A stretch of DNA of 64,000 bases from Paragonimus westermani (GCA_008508345.1 QNGE01000968.1:62001-126000); one strand, 5' to 3'; counted from the stretch's first letter, positions 47,954-60,442 are shown. Translations and numbers: made by a program. Notes: generated by a model from the sequence alone, not told the origin.

Positions 47954-48986
47954 TCATGGAAGTGAAAGCCAATGTTGTTTGTTTTGTTTAAAAAAAATGG
48001 TGGGCATGAAAACACACTTTTGGTGTTTTTCTCGGTTTGGTTTGCTTCCAGTTTGGTAAGATCGGAGATCATACATCCGAATCCACTTTGTACCTAGACA
48101 ATTTTTCTCAGTAGGGTTCTGTTCAGCTAACTGTATAAACCTTCCCTCTTTACGTTCACACTTTTCACCATTGTGTCGGTCCAAAATGTCCTCGTGTATC
48201 ACCGGAAGACGGCTTTCGGGGACGGCTCTTCCCAGGAGTATCTCTACATTCCTTCTGAGATATAAACAAGCCTCCAATTTTGCCATCTCTCTTGTGGTCG
48301 CAGTACATAGTAAAGTAATAGATAGCTCGGTCATCTGTTAAGCTACCGTTGTGATGCATCCGATATACGCTGTCGAACAGTGGGCTAGCGACGTGCCTAA
48401 ACAAAATACTAAACTGATGAATTGAGCGCCATATTGTTGTGGATTATCAAACTGGAAGTGCAAATGGTCCAATTCCCGGCGGACCACCTCAACGCAGTGA
48501 GCAGATACGTCTAAAAGCTCACAACGAGCGGATCGGGACAACACGGGCCGCCGGATGAGCCATCTCTCAACAAGATCAGACCAACGAACGAGACGTCTTA
48601 TGCAAAATGAGATGGGTGACCAGATCGGAGGTGCGATTATTCCAGTGTTCTGTATAATACCTTGGCACAGTCACGGAATACACACAAAACTCAGAGCGGA
48701 TAGAGTGCGGCAACATGGGATGGCATGCGGAGCCGTCACCCAACGAGATCGGGCCAACGAACAAGGAATGGTGGACAGAGATCCACCGATAGAAGTCGTC
48801 GACCACACACACACACCAGGCAGAAATGCACAAGACGTGATAGCGGAAACCGAAGCTTTGTTGTGGGCCGAAATTCCGGTTCATAAACGCAAACACACGC
48901 ATAGTGTGACAATCAGCGAGTTGGCCACTGAAGATTGTTTTATTGCGCATCTTTCCGTTACAGTATGTGTGGAGTGAATGAAGCAT
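47954..48986 (-). pseudogene. Possible frameshifted coding region on minus strand
   Basis: Four open frames follow one another and overlap in different registers. The first is an ATG-initiated 136-codon frame (48,576-48,986). The next starts at the acceptor-like gttgtgagcttttag and reads HCVEVVRRELDHLHFQFDNP. A third has SPLFDSVYRMHHNGSLTDDR and IYYFTMYCDHKRDGKIGGLF. The fourth has CERKEGRFIQLAEQNPTEKN. The composition is protein-like in each, suggesting one region broken by small indels, or several exons. No known domain was recognised, and a 140-codon + frame (48,555-48,977) competes with the first part. It lies in an intron of model B. Confidence 0.28.
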
Positions 48987-49506
48987 CGAAACGATAAAAT
49001 GGCTGTAACCTAATGATTGTGATCAAAGTAACTAAGATGGGCTAATCAGTGAAATGGTAGAAAACATATGGACTGGATCAATTGGTCTCTTGGTTTTGGT
49101 CAGACAAGTTCCATATACAGAAGACTACTCACGAGGGTATTCTATCACTGTCTTAACACATTGAAGATTGTGTTATTCGTATGAACAGTTCCGTACTGGA
49201 TTCCTCCATATCGGTCGTTTAAAACAAAAGCTTTTTGAAAATGACTACTACGATAGGAAGCCACATTATTGTTTAGCACTACTAGATGTCTTGGGTGTAA
49301 ACACTATGACAGTGTCAGAAATACGGCTGGATTCGAAAGCTGCATGCAAAAAATCAATTTAACTGCACGCGAATATCTATTACAGAACTCTGGCTGCCGG
49401 TCAGAAAAGTAATTCACGAAAAAGGTGGTCAGAGCATGTTGAGGTTACTAGTAATCTTAAAATATAATAAGCTAACAATGACTGGATTCTGCTGATTCAT
49501 TTTTAG

Positions 49507-49773
49507 AATTTCATGCCACTGTTCTGTTGCACTCCTTGGTTCAGCTATCCGGAGTCGGATGACAGTTCAAACGATCCACTAGCCGACAGGGACCGCCGCA
49601 TGGTTACTCCGGTCGAAGCAGTGGATTTGCTGAGACGACAAATTTGTTTGCCTCGAGACCTTTTAGACGCGTTTCAGCTAGGTTTGGAGGCAGCTAGTCT
49701 CTCACATATCACAGACACCATTCAGCCGATCGACTCTAGTATGGTGCCTTCCAATGGAGGCTTCTGCTTTCAG
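49507..49773 (+). CDS. Model B, exon 2
   Basis: Acceptor (ctgctgattcatttttag) ending at 49,506 and donor CAG|GTTAGT at 49,774. The 267 bases are open in phase 0 to 0: 89 residues beginning NFMPLFCCTPWFSYPESDDS, then DRDRRMVTPVEAVDLLRRQI and LLDAFQLGLEAASLSHITDT. The middle is amphipathic and helix-like. Both phases agree with the exons before and after. Length, clean splice sites and composition make this the firmest exon of the model. An ATG four codons in could also make it a first coding exon, but the acceptor argues for an internal one. Confidence 0.58.
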
Positions 49774-51162
49774 GTTAGTCAACCTTCATTCAGTAAGCGC
49801 TACTTACTGTTCAAATTTGACAGTCTTGATTGTGATGCTGTAATACGTGAGATAGGTTATCACACAAATATACAATTGACAACACTAGATGGTACATAAA
49901 TGAAAGTACTGTGAAGCCGTTTTTCGCTCTTATTAAACCGAATCACAACGAGGGCACAGAAAGTTTGCAAGACAGATTTATCGCGTACACTTTCCAACTG
50001 CAAACATATACTACTTCATATAAAACAAACTAACCGCTAATTTAGAAATGAAAGTAAGTTTAAACGTAGCTTCCTAAATCAACGTTGGCTTTGGACAGGA
50101 AAGACAAGTCTGAATGAAGGAACGGTAAATTTCTTTTGGACACAGGTGAGCCTTATGAACTGTGATTAACAATGCCCCAATAAACTTAGGCAGTTCCACT
50201 GAACTGCACGATGCAGTCATGTAGGGGGAAGAAACTATTACCGTGTTTCTATGGTGAACTAAAAGCCCAATGACCTAGAACGCTTAGTTCAGATTAACCA
50301 GTATATGAAAATTATCTGTTGACTCAGGTATTGGTGCAACTAATGTGATCGATGCTCCTTGACCGATTCTCAGTCGTGTCAAGCATTCCAGATGAAAAAG
50401 CAGGCTCACCGGTTACTCGGAAGGATTGAGTGGGGCTTGTGAATTGGTCGCGAGGACATGAAGAGTAGGGTCAGATGCAGCCAAGAGGCTTGATATGTTC
50501 GAGAAATCTCCAATCCAAAGTCGGCTTTAACCGCGTCATTAGGTCCCCTCATTTTAGGAGAAATCACTGGACGTCATTTTCTCTAATTTGGGAACTCGTG
50601 AATGGTTGGGAATTATACAAACATGTCATGAATGTTAATTAATTTAGTGCACCTTTTAATTGTCCTAATTCTTTTCTGGTTCCTCCCGCGGTGCATAATT
50701 TTCTGGCACCGTCAAACGACGTTAGAACTAGGGAAAAGTTCTGTGGCCTCCGTAAGAAATCGAGCAGACTGAGACACTGTCTGGTTCACGTCAATCCCCA
50801 GTACATTGTACGCTTACTTTCGTTAGTTAACACATCTGAAAGAATTGTATTATCGTTCTCGTATTCACACCGGAAATGGACTGAACCTAACCTGGCCAGA
50901 AGGTTCCTAATTGTGCTCTCGCCTTTAATGAGACTTGCAGTTTCGGTTTCGTCATAGGAGTATCAGAACTCCGAGTGCTATCTTTGCTGTCCAACATGAT
51001 GACACTACTTGTGTTCGATCATTAAGTGGGTACATCTGGTGCAAACTGTAGTCTCGCTAGTTTTGAACTACAAAACATACCAATCGTTTTATAAGTGACC
51101 AAATATACGGCTAACATCTGTAGGAATTTCTGGTGTGCGTTTCATTTCTTAAATTCCATCAG

Positions 51163-51350
51163 GTTGTTTCTCACAAATCTACAGAACCTGTGAGAAGTAG
51201 ATCAGAGATCATTGGCACTGGATCAAGTATGTTCCCGATCTCTGTCGAAGATGGTCTGTTGCAACACATCCTTACTGGAGAAACCGAATCACAAATGAAG
51301 CGCACCTACGCTTGTACTTCGCTGCTGGAGCGAGATCGTTGGTTGTTATA
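51163..51350 (+). CDS. Model B, exon 3
   Basis: Acceptor (catttcttaaattccatcag) ending at 51,162 and strong donor ATA|GTGAGT at 51,351. The frame is open from phase 0 to 2: 62 residues including VVSHKSTEPVRSRSEIIGTG, FPISVEDGLLQHILTGETES and TSLLERDRWLL. The exit phase 2 is met by the exon at 54,685, where the joined codon is TAC. Family not recognised. Confidence 0.55.
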
Positions 51351-53773
51351 GTGAGTACTTGTCTAGTCATGTTTTTTATCATGGCACTTTAAAAATGGCT
51401 ACTTTTCATCAACCGAGCGTCTGCTTGGAAAATTCACGATAGTTCTTATATATTTAAAATTGTTCGTAGGAATGACCCAGTAGTTCGTCTATTAAAAGCT
51501 TTGCTTTCCGTAATTCTGAAGGATATGGGGTGCCTGTTAGATGATTCCTCCAAGACGACTCAGCTAGGCCCCCCAATAAAGTAAAACAGAATTCATAATA
51601 CACACTAATCACTTAAGGTATTTTGACCGAAACAGCAGACTAGTCAATACACCCTGACGTGGTCTATCAGGATTTGTATAAATTCATCATCTACCAACAG
51701 CTCCAGTTTCCAGAAATAGCTCAATATTTAAGTTCTCGTGGGTGGACAGTGGATTAGTTAATCTGCCTTAGATTCAACAAAATCGTCAGCAGCCGATTAT
51801 GATACCATTGTTTGGTAATAGTGACATTCCGCCGTGATCCATCATGAGCTAACATCTATTGCCAAAGAATGTATGATTACTAATGTCCTAATTTGACAGT
51901 GAACACAGCAAACTTGATAGTCTGCAAAATTTCGAGACGTTTCAGAGTGGTTTGAATTCACTTAGTTCTCAAATACTGACTTACTATTTGAAGCAGTTAA
52001 GTTCATAGTCAAACATGATCGCTAGAAAAGTTATGTTGAGTGTTATTCAGTCGTTCTGAATATAAAAAACACAAAAGAACTCTGGTTTTCTTTCCGTACC
52101 AGGAAATGTGGCTTTTATTGCAAACGATCAAAAAGTGACTACAAACAGAGCCAAGTGATTCAGGATGGCTCATCTCATTCGAAAAGACTGGCAGCACTAG
52201 ATCAGTTTTCACTGCACTACAAGCATTTGAGAGAAGGCTTAGTTTTAAACTACTCAGTATTCAGTATTCTGCTCTATTGACGTACAGGCAAGGGCTGACC
52301 CTCACTGCAATTCTTCTAGTCACCTCATCAATCCACAGCACCACCTGTTGGGTATGTATGTCTTTACGTGTGTTCGCCTGTGTTCTTGTTGCCTTTCGTC
52401 TGTAAATCTTTTTGTCAGTTGTATCTAGGTGTTTATTCAACGTAGGCTTGTTGTATGCTAAACCGCTCTTCACTTTCAGTTTCCTTTTTTAATTAAAATG
52501 TTTGCCTCACGTTTGCAAAACGTACAACAAATCTTTACTTGCCCATCAACCTGCAAACTGATTGGCGCAAACACTTGCTCATGCTCTGTTCTGCACAACA
52601 TTCTAAGAGTCCGTAAATTATCATTTCCAAACCTGTTTCTACACGGGAAGGTAATGAGCAAAAACAACAACAGAGCACCGACCACCGGACAAATGAATTA
52701 GATTCTATATCTCAGGTGAAGTATACGCATACTATCAAAAACTCGCATGACGTGGTAGAAAAGTTTAAATTTAGCTACCGATCTCACTATGTGGACAGTG
52801 GCAAACAACACTGAAAACAATTGATGAATGTTGCTGGCACGCGGTTTGAGTGTATCTGTGTTAGTTAAAAAATGGTTGAATAATGAGACAATTACAGACA
52901 GTTTTTATTGTCTAGTTTATTCATTAAACAAAGTACAATGTGAGACAGCTTTCATTTGTAGCTGTTTGAGTACGTCCAAACGAACGAAGCAGTTAGCCAT
53001 GTGGTCCTGATCACTGATTCTGTGTGACCACAACGTCTATACTCCCAACCGATTGACAAACAAGTGGTTTGACCAATAACTGTCCTACCAAACTTGGAAT
53101 GAAAGACTGCGCAACAAGTAGTCGGCTTTATCGTTTAGCAACAAGATTAATTAACGCTAAGCTCTCCCAAGCTTGTTCAAAAATTGTGCACGGAAGGCTG
53201 GGAAGCAGCGGAAAGGCGAGGAGGAAACCTGAGTGATAACTACCTCAGTTACCATCAACTTCAGTAAACACTGATATTCACCCTAATGATCTTGACCGCT
53301 TGTGTTGCAACATATATGCAGAGTAGTCGAATACCTTAAAAGATGTTATTCACTCACTGAGGTTTGTACAGCTAATATAGACAGCATGTGTTCCAAAACT
53401 ACAAGTTAACGCACCGATCTGTAACACAAACTCTTTTCAACAAATGCGATCGACCAAAGGTTGCCTTGCTTATCCTCCGACTTTCATTCGATTTTACTGA
53501 ACTGGTTAATTTTAATTCTTCCGATAGGTAAACGGCTCTGATACAGGATAAAATTTAGTGCATTGTGCTACTGAACAACAGCGTGTGTCACTGATTGAGG
53601 TCCAGTGAAATCTAGCTTGATTTTCCACTTTAATTCGCCATTGTCCAGCCAGGGATATCGTGATACCGTAGCTGATACACCGTCCATAGCCTAACGTGCC
53701 TTCATCACCTGGTCTTTTTAGATTCGGGTTCCTATCTTATTAGAGTTCGTCAACGTTGCATATACTTACCACC

Positions 53774-54004
53774 ATGGAAAGTTGTGTTAGGAGACGACAT
53801 CATCAAAACAACTTAATCAGGGCATCGGTGACGCCTGACGAAATCGGTCATCAACAAAATATTCGTGTGCAAGTTTTTTCATTTGAAGCAACCAGGATGA
53901 GACGTGAAGGTGGGCGTGGGTATCGTGCTAGGCCGATGAACCAATTAGAGTGTAACGGTTATGGAATTGACCATACTGGGCCAGTTAATCGTGAGGTGGC
54001 CTAA
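53774..54004 (+). CDS. Short ATG frame with ideal Kozak context (weak)
   Basis: ACCACCATGG starts a 76-codon frame that reads MESCVRRRHHQNNLIRASVT and later FEATRMRREGGRGYRARPMN before TAA. It sits inside the intron of model B between exons 3 and 4. As an exon of model B it would create a stop at the junction, so it would have to be separate or spurious. Arg-rich, no domain recognised. Confidence 0.18.
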   Translation: MESCVRRRHHQNNLIRASVTPDEIGHQQNIRVQVFSFEATRMRREGGRGYRARPMNQLECNGYGIDHTGPVNREVA

Positions 54005-54430
54005 ACCACAGGATATTGGCTCAAAGAGTAGTTGGCTATATTTGGCAACTGAATCACGCTTTATACTTGCATGCATTTCATTCACTTATTGAACTGGGGA
54101 TAAACATTACAATGTGTATTTGTACGCAGTCGTATTCTTCCTGGCGCCGCTCCAGTAGACTGGGTGAAGCCGTGCAACAAGGATCCGAGTATAGCATCCA
54201 AGCCGGGATAGAACTTTTGACAGAGAAAAAGGCGCGTCACATCACTTTGGACTCCAGATCGTGTGCCTATGAAATAAACCCGTTTGTCGTTGCGCTTCAG
54301 ACTACACATTCAGAGCGGTTGAACTGCCGTCTTTGTTGTGAACCGAAAAGGCGGATGGCATAGAAGTTGTTTGTTTTAAGGAAATCAATACACGACTTAT
54401 GCGTCTCAACGGGACTACGAACAGAGACAC

Positions 54431-54703
54431 TCATTTGCACACCACACTCATCTGAGGATGCTCCAGTCGCTTTGGACACCATGTCTCAGTTCCGTCATGT
54501 GGCGAAAGCCATTCCACGTGATGCTGTCCTCCAATGATCCTTCCCGTATTTATCAGGCGATCATTTCGATCCATGCTGCTACTGATTAGTGGTGTAAGTA
54601 GTATGGTGCGACCGTCTGTCCTCACTACAATCTTCACACCCCTAGCCGTGTTGACATATGTAAATTGCTCAGGTTGTTCTGCAGCCTCGGTAGACGACAA
54701 CTT
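54431..54703 (-). CDS. Candidate minus-strand terminal exon
   Basis: On the minus strand an acceptor-like sequence (cccccttctgaacatagtag) precedes 54,703. Phase 0 is open for 90 codons: KLSSTEAAEQPEQFTYVNTA, then GVKIVVRTDGRTILLTPLIS and HHVEWLSPHDGTETWC, to TGA at 54,431. The composition is strongly protein-like. A few bases overlap exon 4 of model B on the other strand, so at most one of the two may be real at that point; exon 4 has better splice and phase support. Confidence 0.28.
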   Translation of the reverse strand, partial: KLSSTEAAEQPEQFTYVNTARGVKIVVRTDGRTILLTPLISSSMDRNDRLINTGRIIGGQHHVEWLSPHDGTETWCPKRLEHPQMSVVCK

Positions 54704-54854
54704 CTACTATGTTCAGAAGGGGGTTTGACGAGAAATCTCCCTAAATGTGAAATCTACAGTCAATTGCTTTTGGTGCTTAACTTATACCGATCCCCGTCGA
54801 CTGCTACTCAATTGACAACCGCTCTCACATCAAAGCAAAACTTTCTGTGCACCC
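54685..54854 (+). CDS. Model B, exon 4
   Basis: Acceptor (ttgctcaggttgttctgcag) ending at 54,684 and donor ACCC|GTGAGC at 54,855. Open from phase 2 to phase 1, exactly the phases required by exons 3 and 5. It encodes 56 residues: LGRRQLLLCSEGGLTRNLPK, CEIYSQLLLVLNLYRSPSTA and TQLTTALTSKQNFLCT. This exon was found by asking which exon could bridge those phases, and the match of both borders is meaningful support. Protein unrecognised. Confidence 0.5.
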
Positions 54855-56052
54855 GTGAGCATGTACTATTCTATTATTCGATCACCATTTTTCGCTACTT
54901 TTTTAATTTTCAGTAGTAAGTTTTATTTCACACTTTGTTGATACTTACCTTTTCCAGTTTTCGTGGGATCAACTGAGATCAGTTAGACAAAAGACAATGT
55001 CAAATCTGATACATCATTTATCTGCGATTAGGCGGTAGAGAACACCTTCAGGAAAGTGTCCATCATGCGGAAGTATAAGCCATGAAGATAGAAGACGGCC
55101 TTGTGATGGAATTATCACACTCACCACCACCCATCAGTAACCCGTTCATACTGCGTACGTATTTGACAAAGTGGTTGAGCTGTTTCATGCCAAGAATAAT
55201 GAGACAAACGTCTGAAGTATGGTGCACTCTTGTTGATCTAGCACGTTATTAAATAAAACCGAGAGGATTATGCTTCATCCAATACCGAAAATTTTACTCT
55301 CTCGGTTACATCCACTTTCCGCTACACCTTCCATATGTCTTTTATGGGATTTGATTACTATGCTGCCACAAAACATGCCAGTTTCACGTCTTTATCGTCT
55401 CCTTGATCGGTTACACAACTTCATTGTTTACGTATCCCAGCATGACTTATAGATTCAACCTTAGGTTTAGGTACCCATTTTGCATACAAACACATTTACG
55501 CTAGTTGACGCCCTACATTGTTGATATGAATGTGTGCAACACTACCGGAAAGTCAGAATGTGGATTTGAATGCAACGTAGTGTAGGTAAGGTAGCAGATC
55601 TAGACCTGATCAGTAGAACAATGTGGTGGTGACAGTCTGGTGTACAATTCCATAAACTGCTTGGTAGGCTGGAATAGTAGATGTAGGTCGAGAAGTACTG
55701 TTTTTTTCATGTGCAGGTTATCATTAGTAAACAGAGGTGGATGTACGTGTCTTAGCCTGCTCGAGCTTTGAGACAATCGGTTTGGTCGTGTCCATTGTAT
55801 GAACGTCGGCCAACTGTCAATAATAAGAAGGAACTGGTATTGGTCTTCTATGGGGAACGGTTGGAGAACGGCCACAGTGTTCCAATGGAGAGGTTCACCA
55901 CAACGAGAGATTATGGTATTACACGCTGCAGTGTCTTGTTGGCTAGAAGGGCTTGGCTTGTGTACTTTTCTTGTGTTCCTAACACTGGTTGTGTCTGTAT
56001 TCATGCCGAGTGAAATGTGCAATATTTTTCCACAAAAATTTAGTTTTCACAG

Positions 56053-56210
56053 TCAGTTTAAAGTTAGAACCTCGTAGTCTCTTGGTATTTGAAAACTGGT
56101 GCACTGTGGCTTTGCTTGATATGTACACACCTATTCAGTATTCAGCTAAAAACGCGTACCAAAACAGCGTTCGCAGTATGCTGTTTCTGATAGATGCATC
56201 ATTAAATTTG
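56053..56210 (+). CDS. Model B, exon 5
   Basis: Very good acceptor (aaaaatttagttttcacag) ending at 56,052 and very good donor TTG|GTAAGC at 56,211. Only the phase-1 frame is open; the other two stop within eight codons. It encodes SLKLEPRSLLVFENWCTVAL, LDMYTPIQYSAKNAYQNSVR and MLFLIDASLNL and leaves in phase 0, matching the last exon at 59,620. The single open frame makes it a solid call. Protein unrecognised. Confidence 0.55.
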
Positions 56211-57821
56211 GTAAGCTTGCACGACACTGATAAACAGATTGGGAATAACACAACGTTACGAGCAAGTTGTAATATTCTACGTTTCAACCACCTCTGGTGG
56301 CCTTCCTCAGGAGTGTTGTGATCGAAATCACATTGACAGAGGAGCAGAGGTCACATGGGATTTGCCGTGGTTAGGTCAATTTGTGGTGCATCTGACCGGA
56401 TTGGTCTAATCCTTTGCCCACTAAGTGGGGGTGAGACAGATGTAGTTAAGACGCGTCCGTGTCTGGTGCTGTTTATCCATCCACGCCACACTGCAGACAT
56501 TCACCGTCCACTTATGCTAAGTGTATTGAGCACGCACATCGGATAATCAGTTGATCTATCTGTGAATCACTTCATTGTTTGACGCAAAAAATACTTCTCA
56601 CATGAAGAAATGTTTTCAGATGGAGACACTGAACACCAATTACAAGTCGTATACGTACAACTAACGGACTACTGAACAAAGTTCTATTCCTCGTTATTAG
56701 ATCTGAACACGAGGCCGAATATTTTCATACTATCTAGAACTTAGAAGGTAACCAGTTCAACGGAACCATGACGTGAGTTGCAGCCAGCCTTGACAACTTG
56801 CTTGCTGGTGACGTGTCTGTCTTGCTATGGTGCCTTGAATAAACGGGTTTTGTGGAACACTACTTTGAACTGGATGTGCGTAGACTTTGCCGCAGTTCAC
56901 ACTTTGTGTTGCTGATGTAAGTCAGCTAGAAGGAATGCAGTGAACCAGGCATAGGATGCATCGCACGAGTTGCAGAATTGTTTATACTTGACAGTCAACA
57001 GAAGTTTCGGGAATTTGAGCAACCAATAATTTCTGCAATACTCAATGACATGGAATGCAGAAGTGGACTCCACACAGTGGCTAGTTTTCTAGCAGATGTT
57101 TGGTGACTGATAGGGAAATTTTATTTGCTTGTTTGATGGAGTACACTATTCGCTGAACCTTTCGGAATGTGCTCAATTATTCCCGTTTGAAACCCTTCAG
57201 CAGTTCTACATATTCACTTCTGCCTGCTCCAGTAGGTCGAACTATATACCACGTGTGAACCATAAACAGCAAGTAATCCTCTGTTTACTGGCGGTGGCAG
57301 TAGTTTTTTGATGTCATTGAGTGTAATATTTGTACGATATTCCCATAAACGGTTCTTGCTGGTGCTCAACTGCCTAAAAGAAACAAAATGTCCTAACCGA
57401 AAAATGGAAAAGAGAGGACATAGCAACTAAAAATAACCATGTTTATACTTAAACAGTCAATACCGAGCTGCCTATATCTTGTGGTCTAGAAACCGGGTTA
57501 TAAGTAGGTCCACTTGACTGCTGCTTTGAAAGTTTGGGTCGTCATAGCAGTCTCACTTCTTTAGCACGTCACTTAACGAAGTTTTGGAATAATTACTCGA
57601 TAGCAACATATTAGTGAGGAATCATTCTCCCTCATCATTTCAGTCCGGAGTGCCGGTAGACCAAGCTTGATAAACAAGCGCTGCCATTAAAGTCCATTCA
57701 TGGGCATATGATGTGAAAGTCGTACGACACATATAATGTCCTATCCATACGGGTTTACGACAAACCGAGTAATGGCCATTTTATGTAGCTGTTTGTTTGA
57801 GTAGTGCACTGGAAAAACTAA

Positions 57822-58100
57822 TCATTCTTTCCGTCCTGACCAGCCTACTACTGACAACTTACGATGGAGAGTAGTCAGTTTATCTAGAATGCCCAGAATC
57901 TGATTCCGTTTATCAGCTACGAGTAGAATATCATCAACATACTGCCTGTAGATTTTAATTCTTGCGATGGCATCTGATTTATTCTTCGAAATGGAAACAT
58001 CGATCTTTTTTCCAAGGGTATTTCCCCTCATATCACCGTCCGTATGTTTGAAACTCTTAAGTCGGTAGTGATTATTTACACTTTCTGCGAACAATAACAT
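57822..58100 (-). pseudogene. Reverse-transcriptase fragment with YVDD box
   Basis: The minus-strand frame contains RIKIYRQYVDDILLVADKRN followed by QILGILDKLTTLHRKLSVV. YVDD with hydrophobic flanks is the catalytic motif of reverse transcriptases. The spacing to LxxLHxxL is like Penelope-type elements (YVDD, then LNxxHPxLKF), but the residues before the box do not match that family clearly. It lies in the last intron of model B, on the opposite strand. No other RT block was found next to it, so it is a short relic of uncertain clade. Confidence 0.45.
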
Positions 58101-59619
58101 TCAATGCTTCAAATTATCAGCTGTCCTATGGAATATACGTTTTGCGGATTAGAATGGTCACATAAAAGTCGCTGATCTTATAAACAAGAAGTGGACATCA
58201 CAACAGAATATTTCGTAATCACAACTGTTTATGTCTTGATGCAACTACAGGTTTCTTATGTTGTATACACTAACATTTTTTATAATGGGCATAATATTTC
58301 GGCCAGCCGCTGAGCTATTTTATGGGGGATGGGATGACAGGCTTAAGTATTTAGGGCAGTCTGTACAGTATACGTGTTCTGATATCTATGAGTCTCACAA
58401 TACAACTGTTTTTCATAAGTCTGTACAACGGTCATCTTTGGAGTGCTTTATCAATCAGATTCCTTACCGAATTCATACCGTCCAATGAATAATCAGCCTC
58501 CAGCTTGGACGCACCCGGAAGAACTATATTTAATTTTGAGATGTAGTCAGGTTTGTTCATTATAACCACATCGGATCTATTGCTAGACATCAAGTTCATA
58601 AAATTCTGCTCAATTTAGTATCACTCAGACCAAGATAATGAGCCCGGCAGAGACCATTATTCTTCGAGTTGCATGCAAATGTTCATACTGATATTTCCTA
58701 CTTGTGATTTGTAGGTCTCCAAATGATCATTGATGTTCGCTTGTTTCAGGTGGACTCCTGTTCACGCATCACATGTGTATCGATCTTAGCATTCTGCAAT
58801 TACCAATTATACTTATTTCTGCCCTAATAAGTAGTTCATCTTCGTATAATGACTGCGTTATTGTCAAAACCAGCAGAAATCCAAGGTTACCACATAATGT
58901 ACACCCCCGTCGACATCTTGAGCGAGTTGTTTTTAAGAATATAGTGTAGCTAATATCACAGATATCTTGGTGACTGTGACCATGTGCGGTTACCTTGATT
59001 GCTGTATCGTAATCATATCGATCGGAATTGATACGATGAAATTCTTCCTCTAGCGTTAAGAAACTTCTTTATCGAAGAATCACTGTGTTCTACCAACGAT
59101 CATTCAACTATTGCCATGAGGTGTGGTGAAATTTTCTTGAGGCAAACCTCAGCTTAAGCGTCCCAAAACACTCATCCTCTACTCTGACAACACAAGCAGG
59201 CGCTTCCAACATTTCGTTCAATCGTGCACGCCAGGTTTTTGTTATGTTCATAATTTTTTTGTTGGCCAACAATGAGGCCTCATACACAAACCGGATATAG
59301 AAGAAAATATTGGACAGGGTACTAATTGTCATTATGCAGTCAGTCTTTGGTTAAGCCACGACGAATACGAAGGATTTGCTGATTTCCCGTCAACTCTCTA
59401 TAATTGTACGGCTAGCTCAATGTAATGAATCAAACAGTGGATGGTGTTGAGCGTTCATTTGTGTATCAATGGCAGCCACGGTCAGTTTTGTTTTATGATA
59501 TGGCTGTACGCTTTTACAAGTCGTTTACATGTAAAGCAACATTGTCCAGATACGAGTTTTAGCGGAACAATCAAGATTGCAAACGCGTACGAATTATCGC
59601 CGGATATTTTTCCATACAG
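58101..59619. other. Intronic stretch of model B
   Basis: A + frame at 58,258-58,488 and minus frames at 59,108-59,332 and 59,482-59,685 are present, but none has supporting splice borders. Nothing else was recognised. Confidence 0.3.
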
Positions 59620-59859
59620 TGGAAATCGAGGGTGACACCAAAGTATCAGGGTACCTGTACCAGCATGGTGCAACAATCGAATCATCTAGAGATTCCGATT
59701 TGGCACACACCTGTTCAACCAATTTTTGGATACATAACTGATAATATGCACAGAATTTTATGTGCTCCATTAAATGCGTTCAAATCAGACGAATCAGATG
59801 AACTCCTGTTAATGCGTAATACTTCCCAAGAGATTCTAAGTGTTATAGTCACAGAGTAG
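59620..59859 (+). CDS. Model B, last exon
   Basis: Excellent acceptor (cgccggatatttttccatacag) ending at 59,619. The phase-0 frame is open for 79 codons to TAG 59,857: WKSRVTPKYQGTCTSMVQQS, NHLEIPIWHTPVQPIFGYIT, then FKSDESDELLLMRNTSQEIL. Entry phase fits exon 5. No polyadenylation signal AATAAA was noticed in the next 200 bases. Joined, the six exons give about 400 residues of soluble, mixed helical composition without a motif I know. Confidence 0.52.
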   Translation, partial: WKSRVTPKYQGTCTSMVQQSNHLEIPIWHTPVQPIFGYITDNMHRILCAPLNAFKSDESDELLLMRNTSQEILSVIVTE

Positions 59860-60059
59860 GAGTGAGGTTGTTCCTGCATTTACTCTCTGACACGATAGAC
59901 TGCTTGTTTATGCACAGAACCGATGCTGGCTGACGTTCCTTCAGTTACCATTCGGTATGTTAATCCCCACTTCGATGGTTGTCACAAAATGTCATAGCAC
60001 CTGATTACACTTAAATCATGATACGGCTGGCGGCTTCAGTCATGAGTCGGGTGACTTGG

Positions 60060-60442
60060 GCATATCCAGATATCAATTGTTTGATTGGTAATCCACAATG
60101 GGTGGGTGTGATTGAGGTCGATCGATCGATAGTCGTCCGACAAGCCGCCCGACCGGACTAATGTGCACGCGAGCACGTGCGATTGGTGTGAGGGCGTGAG
60201 AGATGACACAAAAGTGATTTGCATGTGGTGTGTTTACAGATTGACCCACACACACGAGCATTGTGTTGATATTAAGGGTGTGTGCGGTGTGCTTGTGTCT
60301 GTTACCTCGGTTTGTCTGTCAGTCGCTCTCAGACGAGACGTCGCCACCTTAAGGTGACCACCGTCGCGCATCAGACCGCACTGGCCCACATTCTGATTAC
60401 CGAGGTGCGGTGACGGCTGTTTCGTGATGGCACTGTGATACG
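60060..60442 (+). promoter_or_regulatory. Possible promoter / 5' UTR of model C
   Basis: This stretch is richer in CpG and GT than its surroundings and lies directly before the ATG at 60,443. It includes an ATCG tandem (60,118-60,131), an E-box CACGTG inside gcacgcgagcacgtgcgatt, an inverted CCAAT (ATTGG) next to it, and a long GT-rich tract (60,180-60,320). No TATA box in a clear position was seen. Promoter function is inferred from position and composition. Confidence 0.35.

Noticed and set aside
48555..48977. 140-codon + frame as a real gene
   Set aside because: A minus frame of similar length overlaps it completely, there are no splice borders, and no domain was recognised; recorded under the minus-strand region.
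53774..54004. ATG frame with ideal Kozak context as an exon of model B
   Set aside because: The acceptor inside it would join exon 3 to give a TAG stop, so it is not part of that model; kept only as a weak separate frame.
54016..54363. 115-codon + frame as a gene
   Set aside because: It starts at a non-ATG codon, has no acceptor, and does not fit the phases of model B; possibly repeat-derived.
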